64,000 nt of DNA from Mucilaginibacter pankratovii. Lineage in GTDB: Bacteria > Bacteroidota > Bacteroidia > Sphingobacteriales > Sphingobacteriaceae. Both the position numbers and the translations under genes were made by a program. The number at the start of each line of letters is the position of its first letter. Positions within the stretch are counted from its first letter, which is position 1. The stretch lies in assembly GCF_014773265.1 (NCBI RefSeq), contig NZ_JACWMY010000006.1, forward strand, positions 186,001 through 250,000, given 5' to 3'. The notes beneath the pieces are model-generated. The model was not told the origin of the DNA, did no database searches, and saw nothing but the letters and a program-made list of their open reading frames with translations. Positions 55,140 to 63,766 of this stretch are shown piece after piece.

Positions 55140-56201
55140 ATGAGCAGTAACGCACCCGGGAACAGATTTTTAAAAATAAACTTACTTACTATTATCCTGC
55201 TGTTTGTATTGATATTGGCAGGTGGGGTTGTGCGCAGCACAGGCTCTGGTATGGGTTGCCCGGATTGGCCGAAATGTTTTGGGCAGTATGTGCCGCCAAC
55301 CAGCATATCAGAATTGCCTGCAAATTATAAACAAGTTTATGCTGATAAACGCCTGGCCAAAAACCAGAAGTTTGCAAAAATGCTGGACATATTTGGTTAC
55401 AGCCAGCTGGCTATGCGCATTCGTAACGACCGATCGATACTTGTGCCCGAGGAATTTAACAGCGCCCGCACCTGGACGGAATATATCAACCGTTTGATAG
55501 GCGCTATCACCGGCATATTTTTATTCCTTACAGCTATTTACTCTTTCAAATATTGGAAGAGCAGTAAACTGATAGTTATCCTGAGTGTATTAAACCTGGT
55601 GCTGGTAGGTTTCCAGGGATGGTTAGGTTCTATCGTAGTATCAACCAACCTGGTGGCCTGGATAGTTACGGTGCATATGTTATTGGCTTTAGCTATACTG
55701 GCTATTAGCATAGCTACATATCATATGGCAAAGGTTAACGGGCGGTATAAATTAAGTACCAAGCCGTTCATTGCTATACTTACGTTACTGGTACTGGCTT
55801 TAAGCATATTGCAGATAACCTTTGGCACCGAGGTGCGCGAAAAGATAGACGCTGTAGCCAGTCACCTGGAAGGCAGTTACCGCGACAGCTGGACAAGCCG
55901 CGCAGGCGAAATATTTTCGCAGCACAGGGATATGGCTATGGTGGTATTGATACTGAACGTTGTTTTGTACGCCTTGATCCGCCGTACGTTTAACAGGCAT
56001 TCTCTACAGCAGCAGCTGATGAGCTTTACCTTTTTAATGCTGATGCTGCAGATCGTTACAGGGATTGTATTATCATACTGGGCATTACCGCCTTACGCGC
56101 AGGCGGCACATATTGTACTGGCAAGTTTGGTTTTTGGCGCTCAATTTTATTTACTGCTGAATTTATACAGTTCGGCTAATTTACAGGGGGCGGGCAGATG
56201 A
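55140..56201 (+). CDS. ctaA: Heme A synthase (COX15/CtaA)
   Basis: 353 residues, about eight membrane helices. It oxidises heme O to heme A. N-terminal NLLTIILLFVLILAGGVVRSTGSGMGCPDWPKCFGQ is the family signature, with Cys pairs; later GIFLFLTAIY and LVLVGFQGWLGSIVVSTNLVAWIVTVHML. Overlaps cyoE by 4 nt (ATGA). Confidence 0.92.
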   Translation: MSSNAPGNRFLKINLLTIILLFVLILAGGVVRSTGSGMGCPDWPKCFGQYVPPTSISELPANYKQVYADKRLAKNQKFAKMLDIFGYSQLAMRIRNDRSILVPEEFNSARTWTEYINRLIGAITGIFLFLTAIYSFKYWKSSKLIVILSVLNLVLVGFQGWLGSIVVSTNLVAWIVTVHMLLALAILAISIATYHMAKVNGRYKLSTKPFIAILTLLVLALSILQITFGTEVREKIDAVASHLEGSYRDSWTSRAGEIFSQHRDMAMVVLILNVVLYALIRRTFNRHSLQQQLMSFTFLMLMLQIVTGIVLSYWALPPYAQAAHIVLASLVFGAQFYLLLNLYSSANLQGAGR

Positions 56202-57097
56202 AGTGGAGCGATTTTAGTAAACTGATCAAACTGAGGCTTACCTTTTTGGTAACGTTTTCGGCATCCATATCATTTATTATAGCTGTTAAGGCCAATGGTG
56301 GCGATACGTGGGGCTCGCTTTACAGCAGCACCATGTGGATCAATTGGGTAAAACTGGTTGTCGGCGGTTTCCTGGTAACCTCGGCAGCAAACAGCTTTAA
56401 CGAGGTTATAGAAGTTAAAACGGATAAGTTAATGAAACGCACCATGGACAGGCCTATGCCTGCCGGGCGCATGACTACCGGCCAAGGCCTGGTTTTAGGT
56501 TTAGGGATGGGCATGTTGGGCACTTATCTTTTGGGTAGCTTAAACATCCTTACCGGCTTGTTGTCGGTATTCTCTATCCTGTTATACGCGTTTGTTTATA
56601 CGCCGTTGAAACGCAGATCGGGTGTAACGGCAGTAGTTGTCGGTGCTATTCCTGGCGCGTTGCCTGCTTTAATTGGCTACGTAGCAGGGCAGCCACACGG
56701 TCGTATCGACGAAATCGCGCTGATATTATTCAGCATTCAGTTCATTTGGCAGTTTGTTCACTTCTGGGCCATTGCCTGGGTATTGGATGATGATTATAAA
56801 CTTGGGGGCTTTCGTTTATTGCCTACGGGTAAAAGAGATAAAGCCAGTGCGGTGATAACCTTTATATTTGCCATTATAATGGTGCCGGTGAGTTTGCTGC
56901 CAACTATTTATGGTTACGGCGGTTATTACGTAGGCGGTGTATCATTAGCGATGAGCCTGCTGTTTTTATACCAGGCCTTTAACCTTTTACGCACGCTGGA
57001 AATTACAGCCGCCCGTAAGTTAATGTTTGGCTCTTTTTATTATTTGCCGGTAGTGCAATTAATGTTTTTGTTTGATTTTATAGGAAAAGTAAAATGA
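56198..57097 (+). CDS. cyoE: Protoheme IX farnesyltransferase (heme O synthase)
   Basis: 299 residues, UbiA-type prenyltransferase with about nine helices. It adds a farnesyl group to heme b. The first Asp-rich loop is NSFNEVIEVKTDKLMKRTMDRPMP (one Asp replaced by Glu), and YTPLKRRSGVTAVVVGAIPGALP and HFWAIAWVLDDDYKLGG follow. It overlaps both neighbours by 4 nt, so ctaA-cyoE-subunit III are translated together. Confidence 0.93.
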   Translation: MKWSDFSKLIKLRLTFLVTFSASISFIIAVKANGGDTWGSLYSSTMWINWVKLVVGGFLVTSAANSFNEVIEVKTDKLMKRTMDRPMPAGRMTTGQGLVLGLGMGMLGTYLLGSLNILTGLLSVFSILLYAFVYTPLKRRSGVTAVVVGAIPGALPALIGYVAGQPHGRIDEIALILFSIQFIWQFVHFWAIAWVLDDDYKLGGFRLLPTGKRDKASAVITFIFAIIMVPVSLLPTIYGYGGYYVGGVSLAMSLLFLYQAFNLLRTLEITAARKLMFGSFYYLPVVQLMFLFDFIGKVK

Positions 57098-57675
57098 TGG
57101 CTAATATAGAACAGGAAGATAAACACCAGTTTGCGCCGAAGAAATTCAATATGTGGGTATTTGTATTCACATCGTTTATGTTCTTTGCTGCGCTTACCAG
57201 CGGTTTTATCGTATACAGCGGCGGCCACGGTACAGGTATCGACATTAAATTACCCGCTATTTTTACATACAGCACTATAGTTATAGTAGCAAGCAGTATT
57301 ACCATGTACCTGGCATCCAAGGCCGCGCGCGAGCTTCAATTTGGAAAACAACGTCTTTTTTTAACCATAACCATATTGTTGGGTGTAGCATTTTTCGCTA
57401 TACAATCCTACGCGTGGTTAGTATTGCTGCCCGGCATGGGCATTTATTTCAGCAACCCAAATGCATCACAATCTTTTGTGTATGTATTTATATGGATGCA
57501 TTTATTACACATTTTAGCCGGTGTTTTGCTCTTAGCTAATACGCTTTGGGGTACTTACAGGAACAAGCCGCAGGTTAAAAATTTATTTGGAATGCAGATG
57601 TCCTCTATTTTTTGGCATTTTGTCGATATTATATGGATTTATCTGTATGTTTTTTTACTTTTGAACCAATATTAA
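57094..57675 (+). CDS. Cytochrome c oxidase subunit III (short form)
   Basis: 193 residues, five membrane helices, ending in FWHFVDIIWIYLYVFLLLNQY, the subunit III C-terminal motif. It starts ATG at 57094 in the stop of cyoE (or ATG 57097). It has a second subunit III-like neighbour directly downstream. Confidence 0.88.
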   Translation: MMANIEQEDKHQFAPKKFNMWVFVFTSFMFFAALTSGFIVYSGGHGTGIDIKLPAIFTYSTIVIVASSITMYLASKAARELQFGKQRLFLTITILLGVAFFAIQSYAWLVLLPGMGIYFSNPNASQSFVYVFIWMHLLHILAGVLLLANTLWGTYRNKPQVKNLFGMQMSSIFWHFVDIIWIYLYVFLLLNQY

Positions 57676-57682
57676 CAAACAC

Positions 57683-58402
57683 ATGAGTGCACAAGTATCA
57701 CCTATTGATGAAGTAAAAACCACACCATGGTCGGGCGGAAAATCACCGTTTGACGTGGAGTACGGTAAAATGATGATGTGGTTTTTCCTCCTGTCGGATG
57801 CGTTTACCTTTTCTTCGTTATTAATTTCTTACGGCGCATTGCGTTTTAGCTCTGCCAGCTGGCCAGCTCCCGATCTGGTATTTCAATCGGTACCGGGGTT
57901 GTATGACAGCGGCATGCCTTTGGTTTTTGTGGGCTTAATGACCTTTATCCTTATCCTTAGTTCGGTAACCATGGTATTGGCTGTTGAGGCCGGTCACCGG
58001 ATGGCCAAAAAAGAAGTGCTTTGGTGGATGGTAGCAACTATCATAGGTGGTTTTACCTTTTTAGGTTGCCAGGCGTTAGAGTGGTCGCATTTACACCATG
58101 AAGGTTTTTGGTGGGGAAGCATCCCCAATGCAGAAGAGCTTAAGCACCTGTTTAAAGGCGGTACCGAAGCTACTTACGGCACCTATGCACAGCAATTCGC
58201 AAACTTGTTTTTCACTATAACAGGCTTCCACGGTTTCCACGTATTTAGCGGTGTTGTTATCAATATCATCATCACTATAAACGTGCTGGTTGGTACCTAC
58301 GCAAAACGCGGCAGCTATTTAATGGTTGAAAAAGTAGGCCTTTACTGGCACTTTGTGGATCTGGTATGGGTATTTGTATTTACCTTCTTCTATTTAGTAT
58401 AA
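57683..58402 (+). CDS. Cytochrome c oxidase subunit III (second form)
   Basis: 239 residues, about five to six helices. WWFFLLSDAFTFSSLLISYGALRF-like N-terminus, GFHGFHVFSGVVINI, and the C-terminal YWHFVDLVWVFVFTFFYLV. It lies 7 nt after the short form. Both copies keep the WHFVDxxW motif, so they may form one subunit each or a heterodimer-like pair. Confidence 0.88.
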   Translation: MSAQVSPIDEVKTTPWSGGKSPFDVEYGKMMMWFFLLSDAFTFSSLLISYGALRFSSASWPAPDLVFQSVPGLYDSGMPLVFVGLMTFILILSSVTMVLAVEAGHRMAKKEVLWWMVATIIGGFTFLGCQALEWSHLHHEGFWWGSIPNAEELKHLFKGGTEATYGTYAQQFANLFFTITGFHGFHVFSGVVINIIITINVLVGTYAKRGSYLMVEKVGLYWHFVDLVWVFVFTFFYLV

Positions 58403-58422
58403 AAATTTAACTGATCAAATAT

Positions 58423-58773
58423 ATGTCATCAGAACCAACAGGTGCTCACGCAGAGCACGGCGAGCACGAAGGAATGACCAAGAAAAAGATCATCCAGATC
58501 TTTGGAGTATTATTGGGTATTACTGTAATAGAATTTATTATAGCACTTTGGTTAGTGCCTAAAGGCCATATCCCTTTGCATTGGGCTAACCCGATATACA
58601 TCGTTTTAACATTGCTTAAAGCCTTTTATATTGTTGCATACTTTATGCACCTTAAGTTTGAGAAAATAGGCTTAGCCCTGGCTATTATTGTGCCTATCCT
58701 GTTTATTATAGGGTTGATATTGGTACTTACAAACGAAAGCCACTATTGGGTAGACCTGCGGCCTAAGTTGTAA
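58423..58773 (+). CDS. Cytochrome c oxidase subunit IV
   Basis: 116 residues with a His/Glu-rich N-terminus (GAHAEHGEHEGMTKKK) and three membrane helices, as in the COX4-pro family. Its TAA shares its last base with the ATG of sco (1-nt overlap). Confidence 0.85.
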   Translation: MSSEPTGAHAEHGEHEGMTKKKIIQIFGVLLGITVIEFIIALWLVPKGHIPLHWANPIYIVLTLLKAFYIVAYFMHLKFEKIGLALAIIVPILFIIGLILVLTNESHYWVDLRPKL

Positions 58774-59471
58774 TGCGCAAGGCAAGCATTCTAAAAAAAA
58801 TCGTGATCCTGGTAATGATATTAGCATTACCGGGATTTTTATATTATTTGCTAACCGTAAAGGGTAAAAACAGGTATACGCTACTGCCATTTTACGGCAG
58901 TAAAACGGTAGCCAAAACCAGCCATCGTGTGCATGGTAAGGATATCCCCGATACCATTTACCATAAGCTGGATGATTTTAAACTAACCGACCAGAACGGC
59001 AAACCGGTATCGTTTAAAAACTTTGACAAAAAGGTATTTGTAGCGGCTTTTTTTTATACCCGCTGCCCGGAGGTTTGCAATACGGTTAACAGTTTTGTAG
59101 ATAGCCTCGACATCAACTACCGCAAAAACAAGATGGTGCATTTTGTCTCCATCACGGTGGACCCCGAGCATGATACGCAGCCCGTTTTGAAGCAATACGC
59201 CGCCAAATTTAAACCGAGCGATAAGTGGCTGTTTTTAACAGGGGATACCACAACCATATACAACCTGGCCCACGATGGCCTGTTGGTAAACGCCCTTAAA
59301 ACCGGCGACGGCAGTTTTGTTTTAGATGATAAGCTGATACTGGTAGATGCGGAGAAACGCATTCGTGGATATTACTCCGGTACATCGCGCGCTGATGTGA
59401 TGAAGCTGAAGGATGAAATAAAAGTACTGATATCTGAAGAGCTGCGTAAGGTTGATAAAGCGCTCTATTAG
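58773..59471 (+). CDS. SCO-family copper chaperone
   Basis: 232 residues: an N-terminal membrane anchor (VILVMILALPGFLYYLL), then a thioredoxin fold with CPEVC (YTRCPEVCNTVNSF) and a later His (NLAHDGLLVN). It delivers copper to the CuA site of subunit II. Last tightly coupled gene of the oxidase block. Confidence 0.92.
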   Translation: MRKASILKKIVILVMILALPGFLYYLLTVKGKNRYTLLPFYGSKTVAKTSHRVHGKDIPDTIYHKLDDFKLTDQNGKPVSFKNFDKKVFVAAFFYTRCPEVCNTVNSFVDSLDINYRKNKMVHFVSITVDPEHDTQPVLKQYAAKFKPSDKWLFLTGDTTTIYNLAHDGLLVNALKTGDGSFVLDDKLILVDAEKRIRGYYSGTSRADVMKLKDEIKVLISEELRKVDKALY

Positions 59472-59473
59472 AA

Positions 59474-59550
59474 ATAGAAGCAAGAAATCAAGATGACTTG
59501 CGAATAGTATAATTGGAGTCTTGGCTCTTGAAGTCTTGATTCCTGACTCT
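59474..59550. repeat. Word-type inverted repeat (AATCAAGA)
   Basis: The left arm, about 59474-59500, is purine-rich (AAGAAATCAAGATGACTTG); the right arm, about 59517-59550, is pyrimidine-rich (CTTGAAGTCTTGATTCC). It separates the oxidase block from the DUF420 gene. Confidence 0.65.
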
Positions 59551-59558
59551 TATTAAAA

Positions 59559-60134
59559 ATGACAGATAAATTCATATTCCGTTTTGTTGCAGGCGTTACC
59601 GTTTTTGTAATAGCCGTTGTAATTATCCTTAATCGCCACCTTATACCCGGCCCGGCGGTTGCCCCATCGTTTACACCGTATTTACCTATGCTGAATGCCG
59701 TGCTTAACGGTACCTGCAGCATCCTGCTGTTGGTGTCCTTGTATTTTATTAAGCAGGGGAATATTACGATGCATAAAAGGCTTAATATTTTAACCTTTTG
59801 CCTGTCGTCGCTCTTCCTGGTGTCTTACATCTTGTTTCATTACCTGATGCGTACCGATACGTTCTATGGCGATGCCAACGGAGATGGTGTATTATCTTTA
59901 GATGAAAGTACAGCTGTAGGCGGGTTGCGTAAATTGTACCTGTCTATACTTGTTCCGCATATTGTTTTAGCAGCGGGTGTGCTGCCTCTCATACTGCTCA
60001 GTTTTAACTATGGCTTGCAAATGCAGGTAGAGAAACATAAGAAACTGGTAAGATGGGCGTTTCCTATATGGTTATTCGTTACAGTATCCGGAGTTGTTGT
60101 ATATTTGATGATCAAACCTTACTACCACTTTTAA
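59559..60134 (+). CDS. DUF420 membrane protein
   Basis: 191 residues, about five membrane helices (FRFVAGVTVFVIAVVIIL, LNILTFCLSSLFLVSYILFHYLM, WAFPIWLFVTVSGVVVYLMI). DUF420 proteins recur beside cytochrome oxidase genes and related CtaM-type proteins help oxidase assembly in Gram-positives; the same role is inferred here. It includes a short DANGDGVLSLDES loop that looks like an EF-hand-type calcium loop. Confidence 0.85.
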   Translation: MTDKFIFRFVAGVTVFVIAVVIILNRHLIPGPAVAPSFTPYLPMLNAVLNGTCSILLLVSLYFIKQGNITMHKRLNILTFCLSSLFLVSYILFHYLMRTDTFYGDANGDGVLSLDESTAVGGLRKLYLSILVPHIVLAAGVLPLILLSFNYGLQMQVEKHKKLVRWAFPIWLFVTVSGVVVYLMIKPYYHF

Positions 60135-60147
60135 TTTTTTGAAAAGC

Positions 60148-60423
60148 ATGAAAAGGGTTACTTATTTATTCTTCGCTATAGCATTCGGTTTAATGGTTTT
60201 GAGTGTAGTGCCCGCCAAAGCGCAATGCGCCATGTGTACTGCTACGGTAGAGTCTAACTCAAAAAGTGGTAACCACGCAACCAAGGGGCTAAACAGCGGT
60301 ATTTTATATTTATTGGCCGCCCCGTATTTAGCGGTAGCCGCCTGCGGTTTCATCTGGTATAAAAAATACCGCCGTAAAAATGTTGCCCTTGATATGCGCA
60401 GCGAGAAGCTCAACTTAAATTAA
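60148..60423 (+). CDS. Small membrane protein with a CxxC (CAMC) motif
   Basis: 91 residues from the ATG at 60148; an upstream TTG at 60139 is less likely. Signal peptide (ATYLFFAIAFGLMVLSVVPAKAQ region), CAMCTATVES just after the cleavage site, then one membrane helix (LAAPYLAVAACGFIWY). The CAMC motif is a possible copper or thiol site. It follows DUF420 and probably assists oxidase assembly (inference). Confidence 0.7.
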   Translation: MKRVTYLFFAIAFGLMVLSVVPAKAQCAMCTATVESNSKSGNHATKGLNSGILYLLAAPYLAVAACGFIWYKKYRRKNVALDMRSEKLNLN

Positions 60424-60470
60424 ACTTTACTACAGCTGCACCGTTGTTTAGTAATTATTAATTTTAAGGC

Positions 60471-61133
60471 ATGATCCAGGCACAAACGCTCGATTTTCTA
60501 AAGGAGCTTGTAGATAATAATAACCGCGAGTGGTTCCAGGCAAATAAAGAACGGTACGACAAGGCGCGCGAAAATCTCATCGAACTTACTACCAGTCTCA
60601 TCAGCAAAGTACACCAGATAGACCCGGGTGTTAGTGCGGATCTCGACCCCAAAAAGAGTGTGATGCGCATTTACCGCGACATCCGCTTCAGCAAAAACAA
60701 AACACCCTATAAAAACAATTTTGGCGTTAGTATCCCATCGCATGGCTTAAAACTGGGCGGCGTAGAGTACTATTTACAAATCCAGCCCGGCAAATGTTTT
60801 ATCGCCGGTGGTTACTGGATGCCCGAAGCTGAGCACCTAAAAGCTATTCGCCAGGAAATTGATTATAACGCTGCCGATTTGAAGAAAATAATAGACGAGC
60901 CCGGTTTTGTAAAGCTGTTTGGCGAGTTCAGGAAGCAGGAGCAGCTGAAAACCGTTCCGCGCGATTACAATGCCGATAACGAGAATATCGAATTGCTAAA
61001 GCTGAAAAGCTTTGTAGTGTTTCACCCGCTTACCGATAAGGAAGTGCAAAGCGCTACAGCGGCAGAGGATATAGCAGGGCTATGCAGTAAGATCTACCCG
61101 CTGAATGTTTTTCTGAAGAATGCCATCGGTTAA
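60471..61133 (+). CDS. DUF2461 protein
   Basis: 220 residues of the TIGR02453/DUF2461 family: LDFLKELVDNNNREWFQANKERYD, RIYRDIRFSKNKTPYKNNFGVSI, EYYLQIQPGKCFIAGGYWMP. Cytoplasmic, function unknown. Widely conserved single gene. Confidence 0.88.
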   Translation: MIQAQTLDFLKELVDNNNREWFQANKERYDKARENLIELTTSLISKVHQIDPGVSADLDPKKSVMRIYRDIRFSKNKTPYKNNFGVSIPSHGLKLGGVEYYLQIQPGKCFIAGGYWMPEAEHLKAIRQEIDYNAADLKKIIDEPGFVKLFGEFRKQEQLKTVPRDYNADNENIELLKLKSFVVFHPLTDKEVQSATAAEDIAGLCSKIYPLNVFLKNAIG

Positions 61134-61151
61134 CCTAAATTAAATAATATC

Positions 61152-61979
61152 ATGAAAATTAAACACCTCTTATTAGCCGCAACACTGATGATGGCACTGC
61201 ATTCCTGCGTGGTATTATCACCCAAAAAGTATAAAGCGCTGTTAGCCGAACGCGATTCGCTCTCTACCCGTGCCGTAAGCCTCGAAGATGAAAGAACACG
61301 GCTGATGACCGATACCGCCCGCCTGCATAGCCAGATAGCCAAACTGAACGGCAGCTACAGCGAACTTGATAAAAAATACAATAGTTTAGATAAGAACTAC
61401 AGTGCTACTTCCACAAAAGTAAGCGAGCTATCGTCCGACCTGCAAAAACGCGAGGCCCGCCTGAAAGAGGTGGAAGAAATTTTACGCAAACGCGATGAAG
61501 CCACCAACGCGCTGAAGGATAAACTGCAGAAGGCCCTGCTGGGCTTCCAGCAAAGCGGCCTGAGCGTAGATATCCGCAATGGCAAGGTGTATGTATCGCT
61601 GACGGATAAGCTGCTGTTCCCGTCGGGCAGTATCGTTATTGACGATAAGGGTAAACAAGCCCTGAAATCGCTTGCGGCCGTTTTAAATAAAGAAGCCGAT
61701 ATTAACATAGCGGTAGAAGGCCACACCGATAATAAGAAGGTAAAGAACCTTGGCCAGATAAAAGATAACTGGGATTTGAGCGTACTGCGTTCAACATCGG
61801 TAACCAGTTATTTAACCGAGGTAGAAATGATAGACCCTAAAAGGCTTACCGCGACAGGCAAAGGCGAGTTTCAGCCGATAGATGCCGGAAATACTCCGGA
61901 ATCGCTCTCCAAAAACCGCCGTATAGAAATTGTGCTAACGCCGAAACTGGATGAGCTGTATAACCTCATTACAAAATAA
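61152..61979 (+). CDS. OmpA-family lipoprotein with coiled coil
   Basis: 275 residues: lipobox at MALHSC, a long coiled coil (about 25-130; LLAERDSLSTRAVSLEDERTRL), then an OmpA/MotB domain with KLLFPSGSIVIDDKGKQAL, VEGHTDN, and the peptidoglycan-binding motif NWDLSVLRS. It should anchor the outer membrane to peptidoglycan. 18 bp after the DUF2461 gene; the two are unrelated. Confidence 0.88.
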   Translation: MKIKHLLLAATLMMALHSCVVLSPKKYKALLAERDSLSTRAVSLEDERTRLMTDTARLHSQIAKLNGSYSELDKKYNSLDKNYSATSTKVSELSSDLQKREARLKEVEEILRKRDEATNALKDKLQKALLGFQQSGLSVDIRNGKVYVSLTDKLLFPSGSIVIDDKGKQALKSLAAVLNKEADINIAVEGHTDNKKVKNLGQIKDNWDLSVLRSTSVTSYLTEVEMIDPKRLTATGKGEFQPIDAGNTPESLSKNRRIEIVLTPKLDELYNLITK

Positions 61980-62092
61980 GCGCCATTGGTATTAAAATTA
62001 AGATCCTCCTGCAAAGGGGGATTTTTTGTTTAGTACCGGGCAGGCAACCATCATTGGTAACCAAGCGTAATTGGTTTAGATACCCCGCGCCA

Positions 62093-63766
62093 TTGAAACA
62101 AATTTTAAAAAGCATTTTCCTCATCCTCATCCAGCAGGAGAAAAGTAAGCTGTTTAAGCTTATCGTTTTTGATGTGCTGATAGCCCTGCTGGATATCGCT
62201 TTCCTGGCGCTGCTGCTGGTGATCATCAATTTTTATACGCAGGTATCCGGTGCAAACAGGCTTGCTTTTTTACCCGTTTGGCTGGGCGATAATAACTCCC
62301 TTAAATTGATCGGCTTGTTTTTATTGCTTTTTGCCTGCAAAAATGCTTTGGGTTTTTTTGGGCAAAGGGCGCAGCATCATTTTTTTTACCGGGTAGCGTC
62401 GCGCTTGTCCGCACGGAATATCCGTAATTATTTGCGCGGGGGGTACCTGCAATTTGTACATACCAATTCATCGGTACAAACACGCCGTATCAGCAATCAG
62501 CCTATCGAGTTTAGTCATTACCTGCTAACTAATTTTCAGCAGCTGGTATCGCAAACGTTGCTGATCACTTTTACCGTTGCTGCCATCCTGTTTTATCATC
62601 CTTCGCTATTTTTGATCATGTTGTTGCTGCTACTGCCACCGGTTGGGTTATTGGGCCGTTATACCCGCAAACGGCAGGCAATACTGCGGTATCAAACCAA
62701 AACTGCCAGTGCTAAAACTATCCAGCATCTGAACGAATCGTTATCCGGCTATGTAGAAAGCAATATGTATGATAAGGATGATTTCTTCAGCAGCCGGTAT
62801 TTAAGCTACCAGCAGCAACTGAATAATACCATTGCCGCCCAGCAAACCTGGCAAAGCCTGCCCGGGCGTTTAATGGAGGTTTTTGCGGTACTGGGCTTTT
62901 TAATACTGGTGGCCATTAATAAGTATATTACCAACGCGCCGGGCATCGGTATTTTAACTATTGGCATTTTTATGGCCGCGGCTTATAAAGTAATACCGGG
63001 CATTGTTAAAATAATGAACAGTACCGGGCAAATGAAAACCTATGCCTTTATCCTGGAGGACCTGGTTGCCGGTAACGAAATAAAACGCGCTGAACCATGC
63101 GAAAAGGCTAAGACTATCCGGCAAGTTAAATTTGAAAGGATCAGTTTTACTTACCAGGACCGATTGGTGCTGGACGACCTGAGCTTTGAAATAGCATCGG
63201 GCGATATGATGGGTATCTCTGCAAACTCGGGTAAAGGCAAAACCACTATCATCAATTTACTGCTCGGGTTTTTAAAGTACGATAAGGGCTCCATCAGTAT
63301 AAATAACAGTATTGCTGATAGCGAAAGCCTGCAGGCCTACCGCAAAAATATTTCCCTGGTAAAACAGCAACCCTTTTTTATTCACGATTCTATCCAGAGA
63401 AACATTACACTAAACGATAGCACTGCCGACCAGGCCAAGCTTGATTATGCTGTGGAATTTTGTGGCTTGGATGAGTTATTGGCAAAATACCCGGAAGGGA
63501 TAGATCATATGATAACCGAGAACGGCAAGAACATCAGCGGGGGGCAAAGGCAGCGGCTGATGCTGGCAAGAGCACTATACCATGATTTTGACCTGCTGAT
63601 ATTGGATGAACCTTTTAGCGAAATGGACAGTAAGGGGGAGCAGGAGATCCTCGCGAAGCTAAACCAGCTGGCCAAAGAGGGTAAAATGATCATCCTGATA
63701 ACACATAATAAGGCAAGCCTCGGCTTTTGTAATAAAGTAATTTCTTTAGAGGGGGCCTATGCCTGA
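62093..63766 (+). CDS. ABC exporter-type ATPase/permease
   Basis: 557 residues from the TTG at 62093 (KQILKSIFLILIQQEK); no ATG start exists, and an earlier TTG at 62054 would add 13 residues. Six-helix permease (about 20-310), then the ATPase: Walker A ANSGKGKTT, Q-loop VKQQPF, signature ISGGQRQRLMLARAL, Walker B LLILDEPFSE, His-switch ITHN. Half-transporter that works as a dimer; here it probably exports a polysaccharide or lipid-linked product, since it overlaps a glycosyltransferase gene by 8 nt. Confidence 0.85.
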   Translation: MKQILKSIFLILIQQEKSKLFKLIVFDVLIALLDIAFLALLLVIINFYTQVSGANRLAFLPVWLGDNNSLKLIGLFLLLFACKNALGFFGQRAQHHFFYRVASRLSARNIRNYLRGGYLQFVHTNSSVQTRRISNQPIEFSHYLLTNFQQLVSQTLLITFTVAAILFYHPSLFLIMLLLLLPPVGLLGRYTRKRQAILRYQTKTASAKTIQHLNESLSGYVESNMYDKDDFFSSRYLSYQQQLNNTIAAQQTWQSLPGRLMEVFAVLGFLILVAINKYITNAPGIGILTIGIFMAAAYKVIPGIVKIMNSTGQMKTYAFILEDLVAGNEIKRAEPCEKAKTIRQVKFERISFTYQDRLVLDDLSFEIASGDMMGISANSGKGKTTIINLLLGFLKYDKGSISINNSIADSESLQAYRKNISLVKQQPFFIHDSIQRNITLNDSTADQAKLDYAVEFCGLDELLAKYPEGIDHMITENGKNISGGQRQRLMLARALYHDFDLLILDEPFSEMDSKGEQEILAKLNQLAKEGKMIILITHNKASLGFCNKVISLEGAYA

